From an uncultured Alphaproteobacteria bacterium (GTDB taxonomy: Bacteria > Pseudomonadota > Alphaproteobacteria > HIMB59), in assembly GCA_902521465.1 (NCBI GenBank), contig CABYRL010000004.1:38477-102476 (forward strand): 64,000 nucleotides of DNA, given 5' to 3'. Numbering within the stretch: position 1 is the first letter of the stretch; each line of letters begins with the position of its first letter. The translations under genes were made by a program, and so were the position numbers. This document shows positions 22,181 through 30,863 of the stretch, piece after piece. The notes beneath the pieces are model-generated. The model saw nothing but the letters and a program-made list of their open reading frames with translations, was not told the DNA's origin and did no database searches.

Positions 22181-24942
22181 TGACTGATAATATTAAATTT
22201 AAAATTGACGGCAACGAATATGTAGCCAACAAAGACGAGTCAATTTGGGATGTCGCTAAAAAAAATAATATCGATATTCCTCATCTTTGTTATTCACCTG
22301 AGCCGGGTTATCGAGCAGACGGAAATTGTAGAGCATGTATGGTTGAAATTAAAGGGGAGAGAACTCTTGCAGCATCGTGTATTCGTAAACCTACCGAAGG
22401 CATGGAGGTTACAGTTAACTCTTCAAGAGCAGAAAAATCACGATCTATGGTTTTTGAACTTCTTGTGTCTGATCAACCAGAAAAAAATAATTCTCCTGAC
22501 CCTGAGTCAAAGTTTTGGAATTGGTCTGAAAAATTAGGTGTTAGTGATAGTCGTTTTCCTAGTAAAGACAAAATAGAGTTAGACAGATCTCATAAAGCAA
22601 TGAGCGTTAATTTAGATGCATGTATAAATTGTAATTTATGTGTTCGCGCTTGTCGTGAAGTGCAAGTAAACGACGTAATCGGAATGGCATACAGAGGGTC
22701 AACAGCGAAGGTAATATTTGATTTAGATGACCCAATGGGTAACAGCACCTGTGTTGCTTGTGGAGAATGCGTACAAGCTTGCCCAACAGGAGCATTAATG
22801 GAGTCTTCATTAGTTGATGATCAGGGAAAAAGAGAGTCTTATTCAGATAAAGTCGTAGAGAGTGTCTGTCCTTACTGTGGTGTAGGATGTCAAACTGAAG
22901 TACACGTAAAAGACAACAAAATTTTGTACGTTGATGGTAAAAATGGACCCGCTAATGAAAATAGGTTATGCGTAAAAGGTAGATTTGGTTTTGACTATAT
23001 TAATCATGATGGAAGACTCACTAAACCATTAGTGAGAAAAGCCGGTGTTAAAAAAGACGCAAATCTTGAAATTAAAGATGCTGATATCTATGATTATTTT
23101 GAAGAGACTACTTGGGAAGACGCAATTGAAAGAGCTTCATCTGGTCTTTTAAATTTAAAAGAAGATCATGGACCAAAAAGTTTAGCTGGTTTTGGTTCAG
23201 CAAAGTGTTCTAATGAGGAGGCTTACTTATTCCAAAAATTGGTAAGAGTTGGCTTTGGATCAAATAATGTAGATCACTGTACTAGACTTTGTCACGCATC
23301 TTCTGTTGCAGCATTGATGGAATGTGTAAACTCTGGGGCTGTGTCAGCTCCTTTTATGTCTGCATCTGATGCTGACTGTGTAATTGTAATAGGCGCAAGG
23401 CCTACAGAAAACCACCCTGTTGCAGCAACCTATCTTAAACGCGCAGCAAAAAGAGGTTCCAAGTTAGTTGTTATGGATCCAAGAAAGCAAGGTTTAACAA
23501 AACATGCTACTTATAACTTACAATTTAAAGCAGGTACTGATGTTGCGATGCTTAACGCACTTTTGTATACAATAGTTGAAGAGAAACTTTATGACGAACA
23601 ATATATTCAAGGACAAACTGAGGGCTTTGAAAAATTACAAGAAGAAATAAAGGATTTTTCTCCTGAAAAAATGGAGGCTATTTGTGGTATTAAAGCTCAA
23701 GAGCTAAGAGAAGTTGCTAGACTTTATGCTAAATCAGAGAGATCCATTATCTTTTGGGGTATGGGAGTATCTCAACATGTGCACGGAACAGATAATGCTA
23801 GATGTTTAATTGCTCTTGCTTTAACAACTGGACAAATTGGAAGAGAGGGTACAGGGTTACATCCCTTAAGGGGACAAAACAATGTTCAAGGTGCATCTGA
23901 TGCTGGACTAATTCCAATGGTTTTTCCTGATTACCAGTCAGTTGAAGATGGAAGTATTCATCAGAAATATGAAAATTTTTGGAAGACAGGTCTTGATGAT
24001 AAAAAAGGTTTAACCGTCGTTGAAGTTATTAACAAAATTTTAGAAGATCAGATCAAAGGTATGTATATTATGGGGGAAAACCCTGCAATGTCTGATCCTG
24101 ATCAAAATCATGCAAGAGCAGCACTAGCTAAATTAGATCATTTAGTAGTTCAAGATATTTTCATGACTGAAACTGCCTGGCATGCAGATGTAATCTTACC
24201 CTCATCAGCCCACGCTGAAAAAACTGGAACTTATACAAATACCAACAGGCAAGTCCAATTGGGTCGCCAAGCAGTACCACCTCCTGGCTCAGCCAGACAG
24301 GATTGGTGGATTACTCAAGCTATAGCTCAAGGAATGGGTTTAGATTGGAGTTATCTACATCCAAGAGATATTTTTAATGAAATGGCTAAAGTAATGCCTT
24401 CATTAAAAAATATTACATATGAAAGACTAGAAAATGAAAATTCTGTTACATATCCCTGTGATGATCCAAATAAACCTGGAAATGAGATTATATTCAATGA
24501 AAATTTTCCAACTGCAAATGGAAGGGGAAAAATAGTACCTGCTAAACTAATACCACCAGCAGAACTACCAGATGACGACTTTCCAATGATATTAACAACA
24601 GGAAGATTATTAGAACATTGGCACACTGGTTCTATGACAAGAAGAGCTAATGTTTTAGATCATATAGAACCTGAAGCAATAGTTAGTATGAATAGGTGGG
24701 ATATGAAAAGGATGACAATTAGCCCAGGAGATCAAGTTTTAGTCAAAACAAAAAGAGGATCGCTGGCTATTAAAGTTAGAAGTGACAGAGAAATTCCTGA
24801 GGGTATGGTTTTCATGCCATTTTGTTTTGCTGAAGCTGCTGCAAACGTACTTACAAACCCACAGTTAGATCCGATTGGTAAAATTCCCGAGTTTAAGTTT
24901 AGTGCAGCAAGTGTTGAAAAAATTCAACCATCAGTCAACTAA
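22180..24942 (+). CDS. fdsA: Formate dehydrogenase molybdenum catalytic subunit, FdsA type
   Basis: Oxidises formate to CO2 on a bis-MGD molybdenum centre; soluble, NAD-linked type. Order: an N-terminal 2Fe-2S ferredoxin domain (CYSPEPGYRADGNCRACMVE), two 4Fe-4S ferredoxin motifs (CINCNLCVRAC and CVACGECVQACPTGA, around residues 145-205), another 4Fe-4S motif CPYCGVGC, then the molybdopterin domains. NVDHCTRLCHASSVAAL places the Mo ligand as Cys371 followed by His372, so cysteine rather than selenocysteine. The C-terminal dinucleotide-binding domain has LTTGRLLEHWHTGSMTRR. The length is 920 residues. fdsD is not seen downstream; the next gene is convergent with a 1 bp gap. Confidence 0.95.
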   Translation: MTDNIKFKIDGNEYVANKDESIWDVAKKNNIDIPHLCYSPEPGYRADGNCRACMVEIKGERTLAASCIRKPTEGMEVTVNSSRAEKSRSMVFELLVSDQPEKNNSPDPESKFWNWSEKLGVSDSRFPSKDKIELDRSHKAMSVNLDACINCNLCVRACREVQVNDVIGMAYRGSTAKVIFDLDDPMGNSTCVACGECVQACPTGALMESSLVDDQGKRESYSDKVVESVCPYCGVGCQTEVHVKDNKILYVDGKNGPANENRLCVKGRFGFDYINHDGRLTKPLVRKAGVKKDANLEIKDADIYDYFEETTWEDAIERASSGLLNLKEDHGPKSLAGFGSAKCSNEEAYLFQKLVRVGFGSNNVDHCTRLCHASSVAALMECVNSGAVSAPFMSASDADCVIVIGARPTENHPVAATYLKRAAKRGSKLVVMDPRKQGLTKHATYNLQFKAGTDVAMLNALLYTIVEEKLYDEQYIQGQTEGFEKLQEEIKDFSPEKMEAICGIKAQELREVARLYAKSERSIIFWGMGVSQHVHGTDNARCLIALALTTGQIGREGTGLHPLRGQNNVQGASDAGLIPMVFPDYQSVEDGSIHQKYENFWKTGLDDKKGLTVVEVINKILEDQIKGMYIMGENPAMSDPDQNHARAALAKLDHLVVQDIFMTETAWHADVILPSSAHAEKTGTYTNTNRQVQLGRQAVPPPGSARQDWWITQAIAQGMGLDWSYLHPRDIFNEMAKVMPSLKNITYERLENENSVTYPCDDPNKPGNEIIFNENFPTANGRGKIVPAKLIPPAELPDDDFPMILTTGRLLEHWHTGSMTRRANVLDHIEPEAIVSMNRWDMKRMTISPGDQVLVKTKRGSLAIKVRSDREIPEGMVFMPFCFAEAAANVLTNPQLDPIGKIPEFKFSAASVEKIQPSVN

Positions 24943-24943
24943 T

Positions 24944-25471
24944 TCAAAAAATACTTATTATGTTTTTGAACGGTATATCTTTTATATAAACTATTAAACT
25001 TATAAGAACTATTACTAGAAAATTAATTGTCATTATAAAACGAAACAAATTAAAATTTGATCTATTAAAATCACCTTCATCTCTTAGAACTAGCAATGAT
25101 TTGTTCTGTTCTATTGATGATTGATTATCTATTTGATGAAAAACACTTAAGTCCCCATCAAATTTCTGAGACACCGGTTTATAAACTTCTTTCATTCTTG
25201 ATCTATTATTCAGGAATGTATCAATAGTATTAATTTTTTGTTCTAAAGACTCAATTTTTAATTTCAGTTCATCAAAATCAGATTTATTTTCCAAATTACT
25301 AGATTTTATTTTTGGTGATGATTCATCAACATTTGGATTATAGTCTTTATTTTCTAATTGATTTTTTATTTCAGCTAATGAGTCTAAAATTTTCTTTGAC
25401 TTTTCTTCGTTAAAACTTGGGTTATTACTTTTTGTAGTATCTCTCCCAAATTGATCAATATCCGAAACCAT
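24944..25471 (-). CDS. Coiled-coil protein with C-terminal membrane helix, unknown function
   Basis: I do not recognise this 175-residue protein. Residues 1-60 are polar and Asn/Asp/Ser/Lys-rich, with EEKSKKILDSLAEIKNQLE forming a likely helix. About residues 62-92 (FDELKLKIESLEQKINTIDTFL) have coiled-coil heptads. A low-complexity linker follows, then one hydrophobic helix at about 142-164 (FIMTINFLVIVLISLIVYI) and a short tail. It looks like a tail-anchored cytoplasmic protein. It is convergent with fdsA, only 1 bp apart, and upstream of it on the same strand is tRNA-Thr; neither neighbour gives a function. Confidence 0.6.
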   Translation of the reverse strand: MVSDIDQFGRDTTKSNNPSFNEEKSKKILDSLAEIKNQLENKDYNPNVDESSPKIKSSNLENKSDFDELKLKIESLEQKINTIDTFLNNRSRMKEVYKPVSQKFDGDLSVFHQIDNQSSIEQNKSLLVLRDEGDFNRSNFNLFRFIMTINFLVIVLISLIVYIKDIPFKNIISIF

Positions 25472-25545
25472 AGATTTTAAATTTAATGTAAGTATAGAAA
25501 ATAATCAATTATATGTGTTTATAGGTTGTTTCTAATAAAAGTGAA

Positions 25546-25621
<76 letters not shown>

Positions 25622-25662
25622 ATTGTGTAATTATTTATATTAAAATCTAGAATAAACAATAT

Positions 25663-26385
25663 TTAAAAAGTATTAATTTTGAAATGATATGCAGCAATTG
25701 CTAGAGAATTTGCTGCATTATAGCTATCAATACCGTCTACATTTTCTTGAGGGATTCTTATTTTAAAGTCACTCTTTGTTAAAATATTTCTTCTGATACC
25801 TTTTCCTTCACTTCCTACAATGATGACAGATTTTTTATCAAAATTAAATTCTCTGTTAATTTCCTCACCGCTCATATCGAGAGAATAAGTCCAATAGCCA
25901 GATTTTTTTAGAAGTTCTATTGTTCTGTTAATATTTTTAGAAACATGATATTTCAACACTTCAACTGCTCCAGACGAGGTTAATGATGTTATATCGTTAA
26001 TATCTGCTGAAGAATGCTCTGACAGCAATAGACCATCAGCTCCCATCAAAAGAGCCGTTCTTATTATGTTTCCAAGGTTATTTTGGTCTGTAATCTGATC
26101 GGCTATAATAATAAGAGATTTTTTGGTGTTTATAATAATTTCCTCTAAATTGGAGGGTTTATACTTTTCTCTTCTTATAACTATATCAGTGATAAATCTA
26201 TCATTCTTAATACCAAGTTTATTAAAATCGTTTTTTTTTAGTAACTTTGTCTTATTATTGAGTTTATTTTGCTCTATCAACTTTGCAAAAGCTGATTGTT
26301 TCTCAATATTAATGAAAATTTCAATAATTTTATCAGGATTATGCAAAATACAACTAGTGCAAGAATTAACCCCTGAAATAAGCAT
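25663..26385 (-). CDS. rlmB: SpoU-family 2'-O-ribose RNA methyltransferase (RlmB/TrmH type)
   Basis: S-adenosylmethionine-dependent knotted (SPOUT) methyltransferase; RlmB modifies a guanosine in 23S rRNA domain V. The N-terminal substrate-binding domain (LISGVNSCTSCI; about residues 1-70) is followed by LIIADQITDQNNLGNIIRTALLMGADG (motif 1), VIIVGSEGKGIRRNIL (motif 2) and IPQENVDGIDSYNAANSLAIAAYHF (motif 3). The 240-residue length fits RlmB. The motif 3 sequence is unusual (Asp-Ser-Tyr-Asn in place of the more usual Ser-Leu-Asn-Val), so a tRNA or other rRNA target cannot be excluded. Its start is close to the divergent tRNA-Tyr promoter. Confidence 0.8.
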   Translation of the reverse strand: MLISGVNSCTSCILHNPDKIIEIFINIEKQSAFAKLIEQNKLNNKTKLLKKNDFNKLGIKNDRFITDIVIRREKYKPSNLEEIIINTKKSLIIIADQITDQNNLGNIIRTALLMGADGLLLSEHSSADINDITSLTSSGAVEVLKYHVSKNINRTIELLKKSGYWTYSLDMSGEEINREFNFDKKSVIIVGSEGKGIRRNILTKSDFKIRIPQENVDGIDSYNAANSLAIAAYHFKINTF

Positions 26386-26419
26386 TATTTTAAATAACAG
26401 TAAAAATTAACGAAGTCTA

Positions 26420-26448
26420 TTGACTTTCAAAGACAATTATCTATTAAT
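26420..26448 (+). promoter_or_regulatory. Putative promoter of the tRNA-Tyr/tRNA-Gly/tuf unit
   Basis: TTGACT at 26420-26425, then a 16-17 bp spacer and TATTAA/ATTAAT at 26442-26448. This is 24 bp upstream of the tRNA-Tyr 5' end, a sensible distance for a tRNA transcript start. The -35 box is a 5/6 match. Confidence 0.5.
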
Positions 26449-26471
26449 CAAAACCTGATTTTAAACATTTT

Positions 26472-26557
26472 GGAGGGATGGCCGAGTGGTTAAAGGCGGC
26501 AGACTGTAAATCTGTTCACGCAAGTGTACGTAGGTTCGAATCCTACTCCCTCCACCA
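26472..26557 (+). tRNA. tRNA-Tyr (anticodon GTA)
   Basis: An 86-base class II tRNA with encoded CCA. The acceptor GGAGGGA pairs with TCCCTCC, the anticodon loop is CTGTAAA (anticodon GTA), and there is the long variable arm expected of bacterial tRNA-Tyr. The T arm reads AGGTTCGAATCCT. It heads the group tRNA-Tyr, tRNA-Gly, tuf, tRNA-Trp, secE. Confidence 0.97.
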
Positions 26558-26661
26558 CTTTTTTTACTTTTCTTATTGTATTTTAAAGAAAAATTAGTAG
26601 TTTATCGGAACTCACAAGGATTTGATTTTGTGGATGTTTTGAAGTGGTTACCCGCTAAATC

Positions 26662-26735
26662 GCGGGTGTAGCTTAATGGTAAAGCTCCAGCCTTCCAAGC
26701 TGGCTACGAGGGTTCGATTCCCTTCACCCGCTCCA
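26662..26735 (+). tRNA. tRNA-Gly (anticodon TCC)
   Basis: A 74-base tRNA with encoded CCA. The acceptor GCGGGTG pairs with CACCCGC, the D loop has AATGGTAAAG, the anticodon loop is CTTCCAA (anticodon TCC), and the T arm is GGGTTCGATTCCC. The 105 bp before it hold no gene; a 6 bp sequence ACCCGC at 26650-26655 is complementary to the acceptor 5' strand and could form a competing leader hairpin. Confidence 0.97.
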
Positions 26736-26787
26736 AACACACTAAAAAATTAAGTAACAGATATTAAAAAAGAGGTAACAACTTAAA

Positions 26788-27978
26788 ATGACTAAAGAAA
26801 AATTTGATAGATCGAAAGAACACGTCAACATCGGAACTATCGGTCACGTCGACCATGGTAAAACTACACTTACTGCTGCAATAACAAAAGTTTTGGCAGA
26901 AAAAGGTGGTGCAGAGTTTACGGCTTATGATGAAATTGATAAAGCACCTGAAGAAAAAGAGAGAGGTATAACAATTTCAACAGCGCACGTCGAGTATTCA
27001 ACTGATAAAAGACACTATGCTCACGTCGACTGTCCAGGTCACGCAGACTACGTAAAAAATATGATTACAGGTGCTGCTCAGATGGATGGCGGTATTTTAG
27101 TTGTTAACGCAGCTGATGGTCCAATGCCTCAAACACGTGAACACATTCTTTTAGCTAGACAGGTCGGTGTTCCAGCACTAGTTGTTTACCTAAATAAAGT
27201 TGATCAAGTAGATGATCAAGAATTATTAGAGCTTGTAGAAGTTGAAATAAGAGAGCTTCTATCAAAATATGATTTCCCTGGTGATGATATTCCAATCGTT
27301 AAAGGATCAGCTCTTGCGGCTGTAGAAGACAGGGATGAAAATATTGGTAAAAATTCAATCATTGAATTAATGACAAAAATTGATGAGTATATACCTGCTC
27401 CTACAAGAGAATTAGATAAACCTTTCTTGATGCCAGTTGAAGACGTATTTTCTATTTCTGGAAGAGGTACTGTTGTTACTGGAAGAGTTGAACAAGGTGT
27501 AATTAAACCAGGAGAAGAAATTGAAATTATTGGTTTAAAAGATACAACCAAAACAGTTTGCACCGGAGTTGAGATGTTTAGAAAACTACTAGACTCAGGT
27601 GAAGCTGGAGATAATATCGGTGCCCTTCTTCGTGGAACAAAAAAGGAAGAGGTTGAAAGAGGCCAAGTTTTGGCAGCTCCTGGTAGTATTAAACCTCACA
27701 AAAAATTTAAAGCAGAGATTTACGCTTTAAGCAAAGAAGAGGGTGGAAGACACACTCCTTTCTTTGCAAATTACAGACCTCAGTTTTATTTTAGAACCAC
27801 TGATGTTACTGGTTCAATTAAATTACCTGAAGGCACTGAAATGGTAATGCCTGGAGATAATATTACACTTGAAGTTGAGTTACTTGCTCCTATCGCAATG
27901 AATAACAATTTACGTTTTGCTATTCGTGAAGGCGGTAGAACTGTTGGCTCAGGAGTTGTTTCAGAGATTATAGAATAA
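26788..27978 (+). CDS. tuf: Elongation factor Tu
   Basis: GTPase delivering aminoacyl-tRNA to the ribosome. Complete G-domain motifs: GHVDHGKTT (P-loop), RGITI (switch I), DCPGHADY (G3), NKVDQ (G4) and SAL (G5). Domains 2 and 3 follow, and the C-terminus [12 protein letters not shown] is standard. The length of 396 residues is usual. A GAGG Shine-Dalgarno lies about 12 bp before the ATG. This is the only tuf in the window; the second copy often found between fusA and rpsJ is absent. Codon use is richer in C-ending codons than in neighbours, as expected for a highly expressed gene. Confidence 0.99.
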   Translation: MTKEKFDRSKEHVNIGTIGHVDHGKTTLTAAITKVLAEKGGAEFTAYDEIDKAPEEKERGITISTAHVEYSTDKRHYAHVDCPGHADYVKNMITGAAQMDGGILVVNAADGPMPQTREHILLARQVGVPALVVYLNKVDQVDDQELLELVEVEIRELLSKYDFPGDDIPIVKGSALAAVEDRDENIGKNSIIELMTKIDEYIPAPTRELDKPFLMPVEDVFSISGRGTVVTGRVEQGVIKPGEEIEIIGLKDTTKTVCTGVEMFRKLLDSGEAGDNIGALLRGTKKEEVERGQVLAAPGSIKPHKKFKAEIYALSKEEGGRHTPFFANYRPQFYFRTTDVTGSIKLPEGTEMVMPGDNITLEVELLAPIAMNNNLRFAIREGGRTVGSGVVSEIIE

Positions 27979-28007
27979 AAATATTCTCTGCAGTAATACT
28001 AATATGA

Positions 28008-28083
28008 AGGAGTGTAGCTCAACTGGTAGAGCGCCGGTCTCCAAAACCGGAGGTTGCGGGTTCGATGCCTGCCACTCCTGCCA
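28008..28083 (+). tRNA. tRNA-Trp (anticodon CCA)
   Basis: A 76-base tRNA with encoded CCA. The acceptor AGGAGTG pairs with CACTCCT, the D arm is AGCTCAACTGGTAGAGC, the anticodon loop is CTCCAAA (anticodon CCA) and the T arm is GGGTTCGATGCCT. It sits in the conserved position between tuf and secE, 17 bp before the secE ATG. Confidence 0.97.
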
Positions 28084-28100
28084 AAAATATACATAAAAAT

Positions 28101-28286
28101 ATGAAATTTAATCCTGCTAAATATTTAAGAGAAGTTCGACAGGAGGTATCTAAAGTTACCTGGCCCTCCAAGAGAGAGACTTTCACATCAGCAGGTATAG
28201 TTTTGGTTGTAATTAGTATTGCTGCAATTATTTTAATGCTCTTAGACCAATTTTTTTCTTTTATCGTGAGAATAGTTCTAGGATAA
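28101..28286 (+). CDS. secE: Preprotein translocase subunit SecE
   Basis: Small essential subunit of the SecYEG channel. A single-helix form of 61 residues: an amphipathic N-terminal part PAKYLREVRQEVSKVTWPSKRET carries the highly conserved VTWPS motif, and one membrane helix follows (about residues 33-55). The ATG at 28101 is chosen because an upstream in-frame start would lie inside tRNA-Trp. nusG follows after 4 bp, the universal secE-nusG order. Confidence 0.96.
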   Translation: MKFNPAKYLREVRQEVSKVTWPSKRETFTSAGIVLVVISIAAIILMLLDQFFSFIVRIVLG

Positions 28287-28290
28287 TTTA

Positions 28291-28836
28291 ATGGTTGAAA
28301 ATACTGATACATCAAAGTGGTATGTTGTACACTGCCACTCTGGCTTTGAGAAAAAAGTTGCAGACTCAATTTTAGATGAGGCAAAAAAAGTCAATTTAGA
28401 AGACTCGATCTCTGAAGTATCTGTTCCTACTCAAGCAGTAGTGGAGGTAAGAAGAGGTGTCAGAGTTAACTCTGAAAAAAAATTTTTTCCAGGATATGTT
28501 TTAATTAAGATGATAATGAACGATGACACTTGGCATTTAGTCAGAGATATACCAAAAGTTTCAAATTTTCTTGGCACGAAAGATAAGCCAATTGCCATAT
28601 CTGAACGAGAGGTATCTAAATTATTACAAGACATTACTGAAGGTGTTGACAATCCTAAACCCAAGTTTGAGTATGAAGTTGGTGAACAGATTAAGGTGTC
28701 TGATGGGCCATTTGCTTCATTTAGTGGTATTATAGAAGAGGTTGACAGTTCAAGACAAAAGCTTAAAGTGTCTGTCTCAATTTTTGGGAGACCGACACCT
28801 TTAGAACTAGATTATTCACAAGTGGTTAAGGGCTAA
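28291..28836 (+). CDS. nusG: Transcription termination/antitermination factor NusG
   Basis: Binds RNA polymerase and links it to Rho or the ribosome. The N-terminal NGN domain begins [19 protein letters not shown] and contains the [10 protein letters not shown] strand. The C-terminal KOW domain starts [23 protein letters not shown] (about residues 127-180). The 181-residue length is normal for alphaproteobacteria. It is flanked by 4 bp gaps to secE and rplK, leaving no room for a separate promoter or an L1-binding leader between nusG and rplK. Confidence 0.98.
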   Translation: MVENTDTSKWYVVHCHSGFEKKVADSILDEAKKVNLEDSISEVSVPTQAVVEVRRGVRVNSEKKFFPGYVLIKMIMNDDTWHLVRDIPKVSNFLGTKDKPIAISEREVSKLLQDITEGVDNPKPKFEYEVGEQIKVSDGPFASFSGIIEEVDSSRQKLKVSVSIFGRPTPLELDYSQVVKG

Positions 28837-28840
28837 TAGC

Positions 28841-29266
28841 ATGGCTAAAGAAATTTTAGGATATATAAAATTACAAATTCCAGCTGGTTCAGCTAATCCT
28901 GCACCTCCTGTAGGCCCAGCTTTGGGTCAAAAGGGATTAAACATTCAAGATTTTTGTAAACAGTTTAATGATAAGACAAAAGATATGGAAAAAGGTGCAC
29001 CTATTCCTACTATTATTACAGCATACAAAGATAGATCATTTGATTTTGTCACAAAAAAACCACCCGTTACTTTTTATTTAAAAAAAGCTGCAAAAATAAA
29101 AAAAGGCTGTCAAACGCCTGGTAGAGCAAAATTAGGTAAGGTTACAATGAAACAGGTAGAAGAGATAGCAAAAGAAAAATTAGAAGATCTTAATGCATAT
29201 GATGTTGATCAAGCATCAAAAATAATACTCGGATCAGCAAGGTCAATGGGTATGGAAATTGTATAA
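28841..29266 (+). CDS. rplK: 50S ribosomal protein L11
   Basis: Part of the GTPase-associated centre on 23S rRNA. The N-terminal domain shows [29 protein letters not shown] with the conserved proline pair, and the C-terminal RNA-binding domain ends [12 protein letters not shown]. The 141-residue length is standard. The stop overlaps the rplA ATG by one base (TAATG), giving tight translational coupling. Confidence 0.99.
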   Translation: MAKEILGYIKLQIPAGSANPAPPVGPALGQKGLNIQDFCKQFNDKTKDMEKGAPIPTIITAYKDRSFDFVTKKPPVTFYLKKAAKIKKGCQTPGRAKLGKVTMKQVEEIAKEKLEDLNAYDVDQASKIILGSARSMGMEIV

Positions 29267-29940
29267 TGAATTTAACTAAGAACAAAAAAAAACAAATTGA
29301 AGGTATAGATTTTACAAAGTCATACAAAATATCTGATGCAGTTAAAATTATTAAAGAAAAAAAATATGTTAAATTTGATGAGTCTTTAGAAGTATCAATC
29401 AATACAGGTATTGACTCTAAGCAGTCTGATCAAAATATTAGAGGTAGTTTTATACCTCCCCATGGTCTAGGAAAAAAAGTTCAAATCGCAGTTTTTGCTC
29501 AAGGAAAAGCTGCAGAGGAGGCTGAAGCAGCTGGTGTTAAACATGTTGGAGGAGATGATTTGGTTGCTACTCTTGAAAAAAAGATTGACGTAGATGTAAT
29601 TGTAGCTACTCCAGACATGATGTCTGTTGTAAGTAAAATTGCTAAAATTTTAGGTCCAAAAGGTTTAATGCCTAATCCTAAAACAGGCACCGTGACAAAT
29701 GATATAAAAAGTACAATTGAAAATATCAATAAAGGACTTGTAGCATATAAAAATGATAAAGCAGGAACCATACATGCTGCTTTAGGTAAAGTTAGTTTTG
29801 ACGACAGTAAATTAACTGAAAACGTAACTTCTTTTATTGATGAAATAAAAAAAATAAAACCATCAGGATTAAAGGGTAACTTTGTGAATTCTGTTTATCT
29901 ATCTTCTTCTATGGGTTTTGGTTTAAAGGTTGAAATTTAA
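29266..29940 (+). CDS. rplA: 50S ribosomal protein L1
   Basis: Component of the mobile L1 stalk; in many bacteria also the autoregulator of the L11-L1 mRNA. Motifs include VEVSINTGIDSKQSDQNIRG-type opening, ILGPKGLMPNPKTGTV and a C-terminal NFVNSVYLSSSMGFGLKV. It has 224 residues. Both ends overlap neighbours by one base, so an L1 target, if it exists, would have to lie within the nusG/rplK coding sequence. Confidence 0.98.
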   Translation: MNLTKNKKKQIEGIDFTKSYKISDAVKIIKEKKYVKFDESLEVSINTGIDSKQSDQNIRGSFIPPHGLGKKVQIAVFAQGKAAEEAEAAGVKHVGGDDLVATLEKKIDVDVIVATPDMMSVVSKIAKILGPKGLMPNPKTGTVTNDIKSTIENINKGLVAYKNDKAGTIHAALGKVSFDDSKLTENVTSFIDEIKKIKPSGLKGNFVNSVYLSSSMGFGLKVEI

Positions 29941-30446
29941 TGAATAAAGCTGAAAAACAACAATATATTGAAAACCTTGATCAAATGTCAAAGGATTATT
30001 CTGCTATATTCGTTGCATCATTTTCAGAGATGTCAGTAAAAGAAATGATCGAATTTCGAACTGAAATTAGAAATAATGATGGAGTAACTAAAGTTTCCAA
30101 AAATAATATCGTTAAAATATTTGTTAACAAAGATGATGAAAAAAAAGGTCTAATTGATTTTTTATCTAATCAAAAATTATTAATTTTTACAAATAATCCA
30201 ATTGGAACTGCAAAAGTTTGTAAAAAATTTGAAAAAGATTTAAAAAAGCTATCTGCAGAGGCAGCTTTTTTTGATAACCAGTTATATTCTAAAGAGGATA
30301 TAGCTAAGGTTGCAACTTTACCTTCTCTTGAAGAAATAAGAGGAAAAATAGTTGGATTGATTAATGCACCTGCTTCAAAGCTTGTAAGATTATTACAAAG
30401 ACCAGATCAGGATATCATTTCAATACTACAAAACAAAAAAGACTAA
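29940..30446 (+). CDS. rplJ: 50S ribosomal protein L10
   Basis: Base of the L10-L7/L12 stalk that recruits translational GTPases. The N-terminal rRNA-binding domain (about residues 1-130) includes YSAIFVASFSEMSVKEM and VSKNNIVKIFV. The C-terminal helix (LIKLLQRP-like: KLVRLLQRPDQDIISIL) binds L12 dimers. It has 168 residues. The ATG overlaps the rplA stop, so the long untranslated leader that L10 binds in E. coli is missing. Confidence 0.97.
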   Translation: MNKAEKQQYIENLDQMSKDYSAIFVASFSEMSVKEMIEFRTEIRNNDGVTKVSKNNIVKIFVNKDDEKKGLIDFLSNQKLLIFTNNPIGTAKVCKKFEKDLKKLSAEAAFFDNQLYSKEDIAKVATLPSLEEIRGKIVGLINAPASKLVRLLQRPDQDIISILQNKKD

Positions 30447-30464
30447 TTAGGGAGAGACAAAAAA

Positions 30465-30839
30465 ATGGCAGATTTAAATAAAATTGTTGATGAGTTATCA
30501 ACACTAACAGTAATGGAAGCAGCGGAACTTTCAAAACTTTTAGAGGAAAAATGGGGTGTAACCGCAGCGGCACCTGTAGCAGTAGCAGCAGGTGGAGCAG
30601 CTCCTGCAGCGGATGCAGCAGAAGAAAAAGATGCTTTTGATGTTGTTTTATCAGCAGCTGGTGATCAAAAAATCAATGTTATTAAGGAAGTAAGAGCTAT
30701 TACAGGTCTTGGTTTAAAAGAAGCTAAAGACATGGTTGAAGGTGCTCCTAAAACCTTAAAAGAAGGAGTTAAGAAAGAAGAGGCGGAGGCAATGAAGACA
30801 CAGCTAGAAGCCGCTGGCGCAAAAGTAGAACTTAAATAA
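30465..30839 (+). CDS. rplL: 50S ribosomal protein L7/L12
   Basis: Multicopy stalk protein contacting elongation factors. The N-terminal dimerisation helices (about residues 1-32), an Ala-rich flexible hinge (residues about 35-50), and the globular C-terminal domain with [21 protein letters not shown] and the final VELK are all clear. It has 124 residues. A strong GGGAG Shine-Dalgarno precedes the ATG, one of the best in the window, as expected for a protein made in excess over L10. Confidence 0.99.
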   Translation: MADLNKIVDELSTLTVMEAAELSKLLEEKWGVTAAAPVAVAAGGAAPAADAAEEKDAFDVVLSAAGDQKINVIKEVRAITGLGLKEAKDMVEGAPKTLKEGVKKEEAEAMKTQLEAAGAKVELK

Positions 30840-30863
30840 ATATTTTTATAGGTTCTATAAAAT

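Noticed and set aside
22250..22537. Alternative plus-strand frame within fdsA
   Set aside because: The fdsA frame here encodes the conserved iron-sulfur ferredoxin domain; the overlapping frame has no recognisable features.
23278..23292. Possible selenocysteine at the molybdenum ligand of FdsA
   Set aside because: The ligand codon is TGT (cysteine), as in other FdsA proteins; no in-frame TGA is present.
26558..26661. A small gene or regulatory RNA in the 104 bp gap between tRNA-Tyr and tRNA-Gly
   Set aside because: No coding frame with a start and no clear stem-loop other than the acceptor-mimicking hairpin could be seen; probably precursor tRNA spacer.
28019..28384. Minus-strand frame across tRNA-Trp, secE and nusG that ends with a phrase often seen in spurious annotated proteins
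   Set aside because: The C-terminal AGVAGIEPATSGFGDRRSTS stretch is the well-known translation of tRNA-Trp antisense sequence; not a gene.
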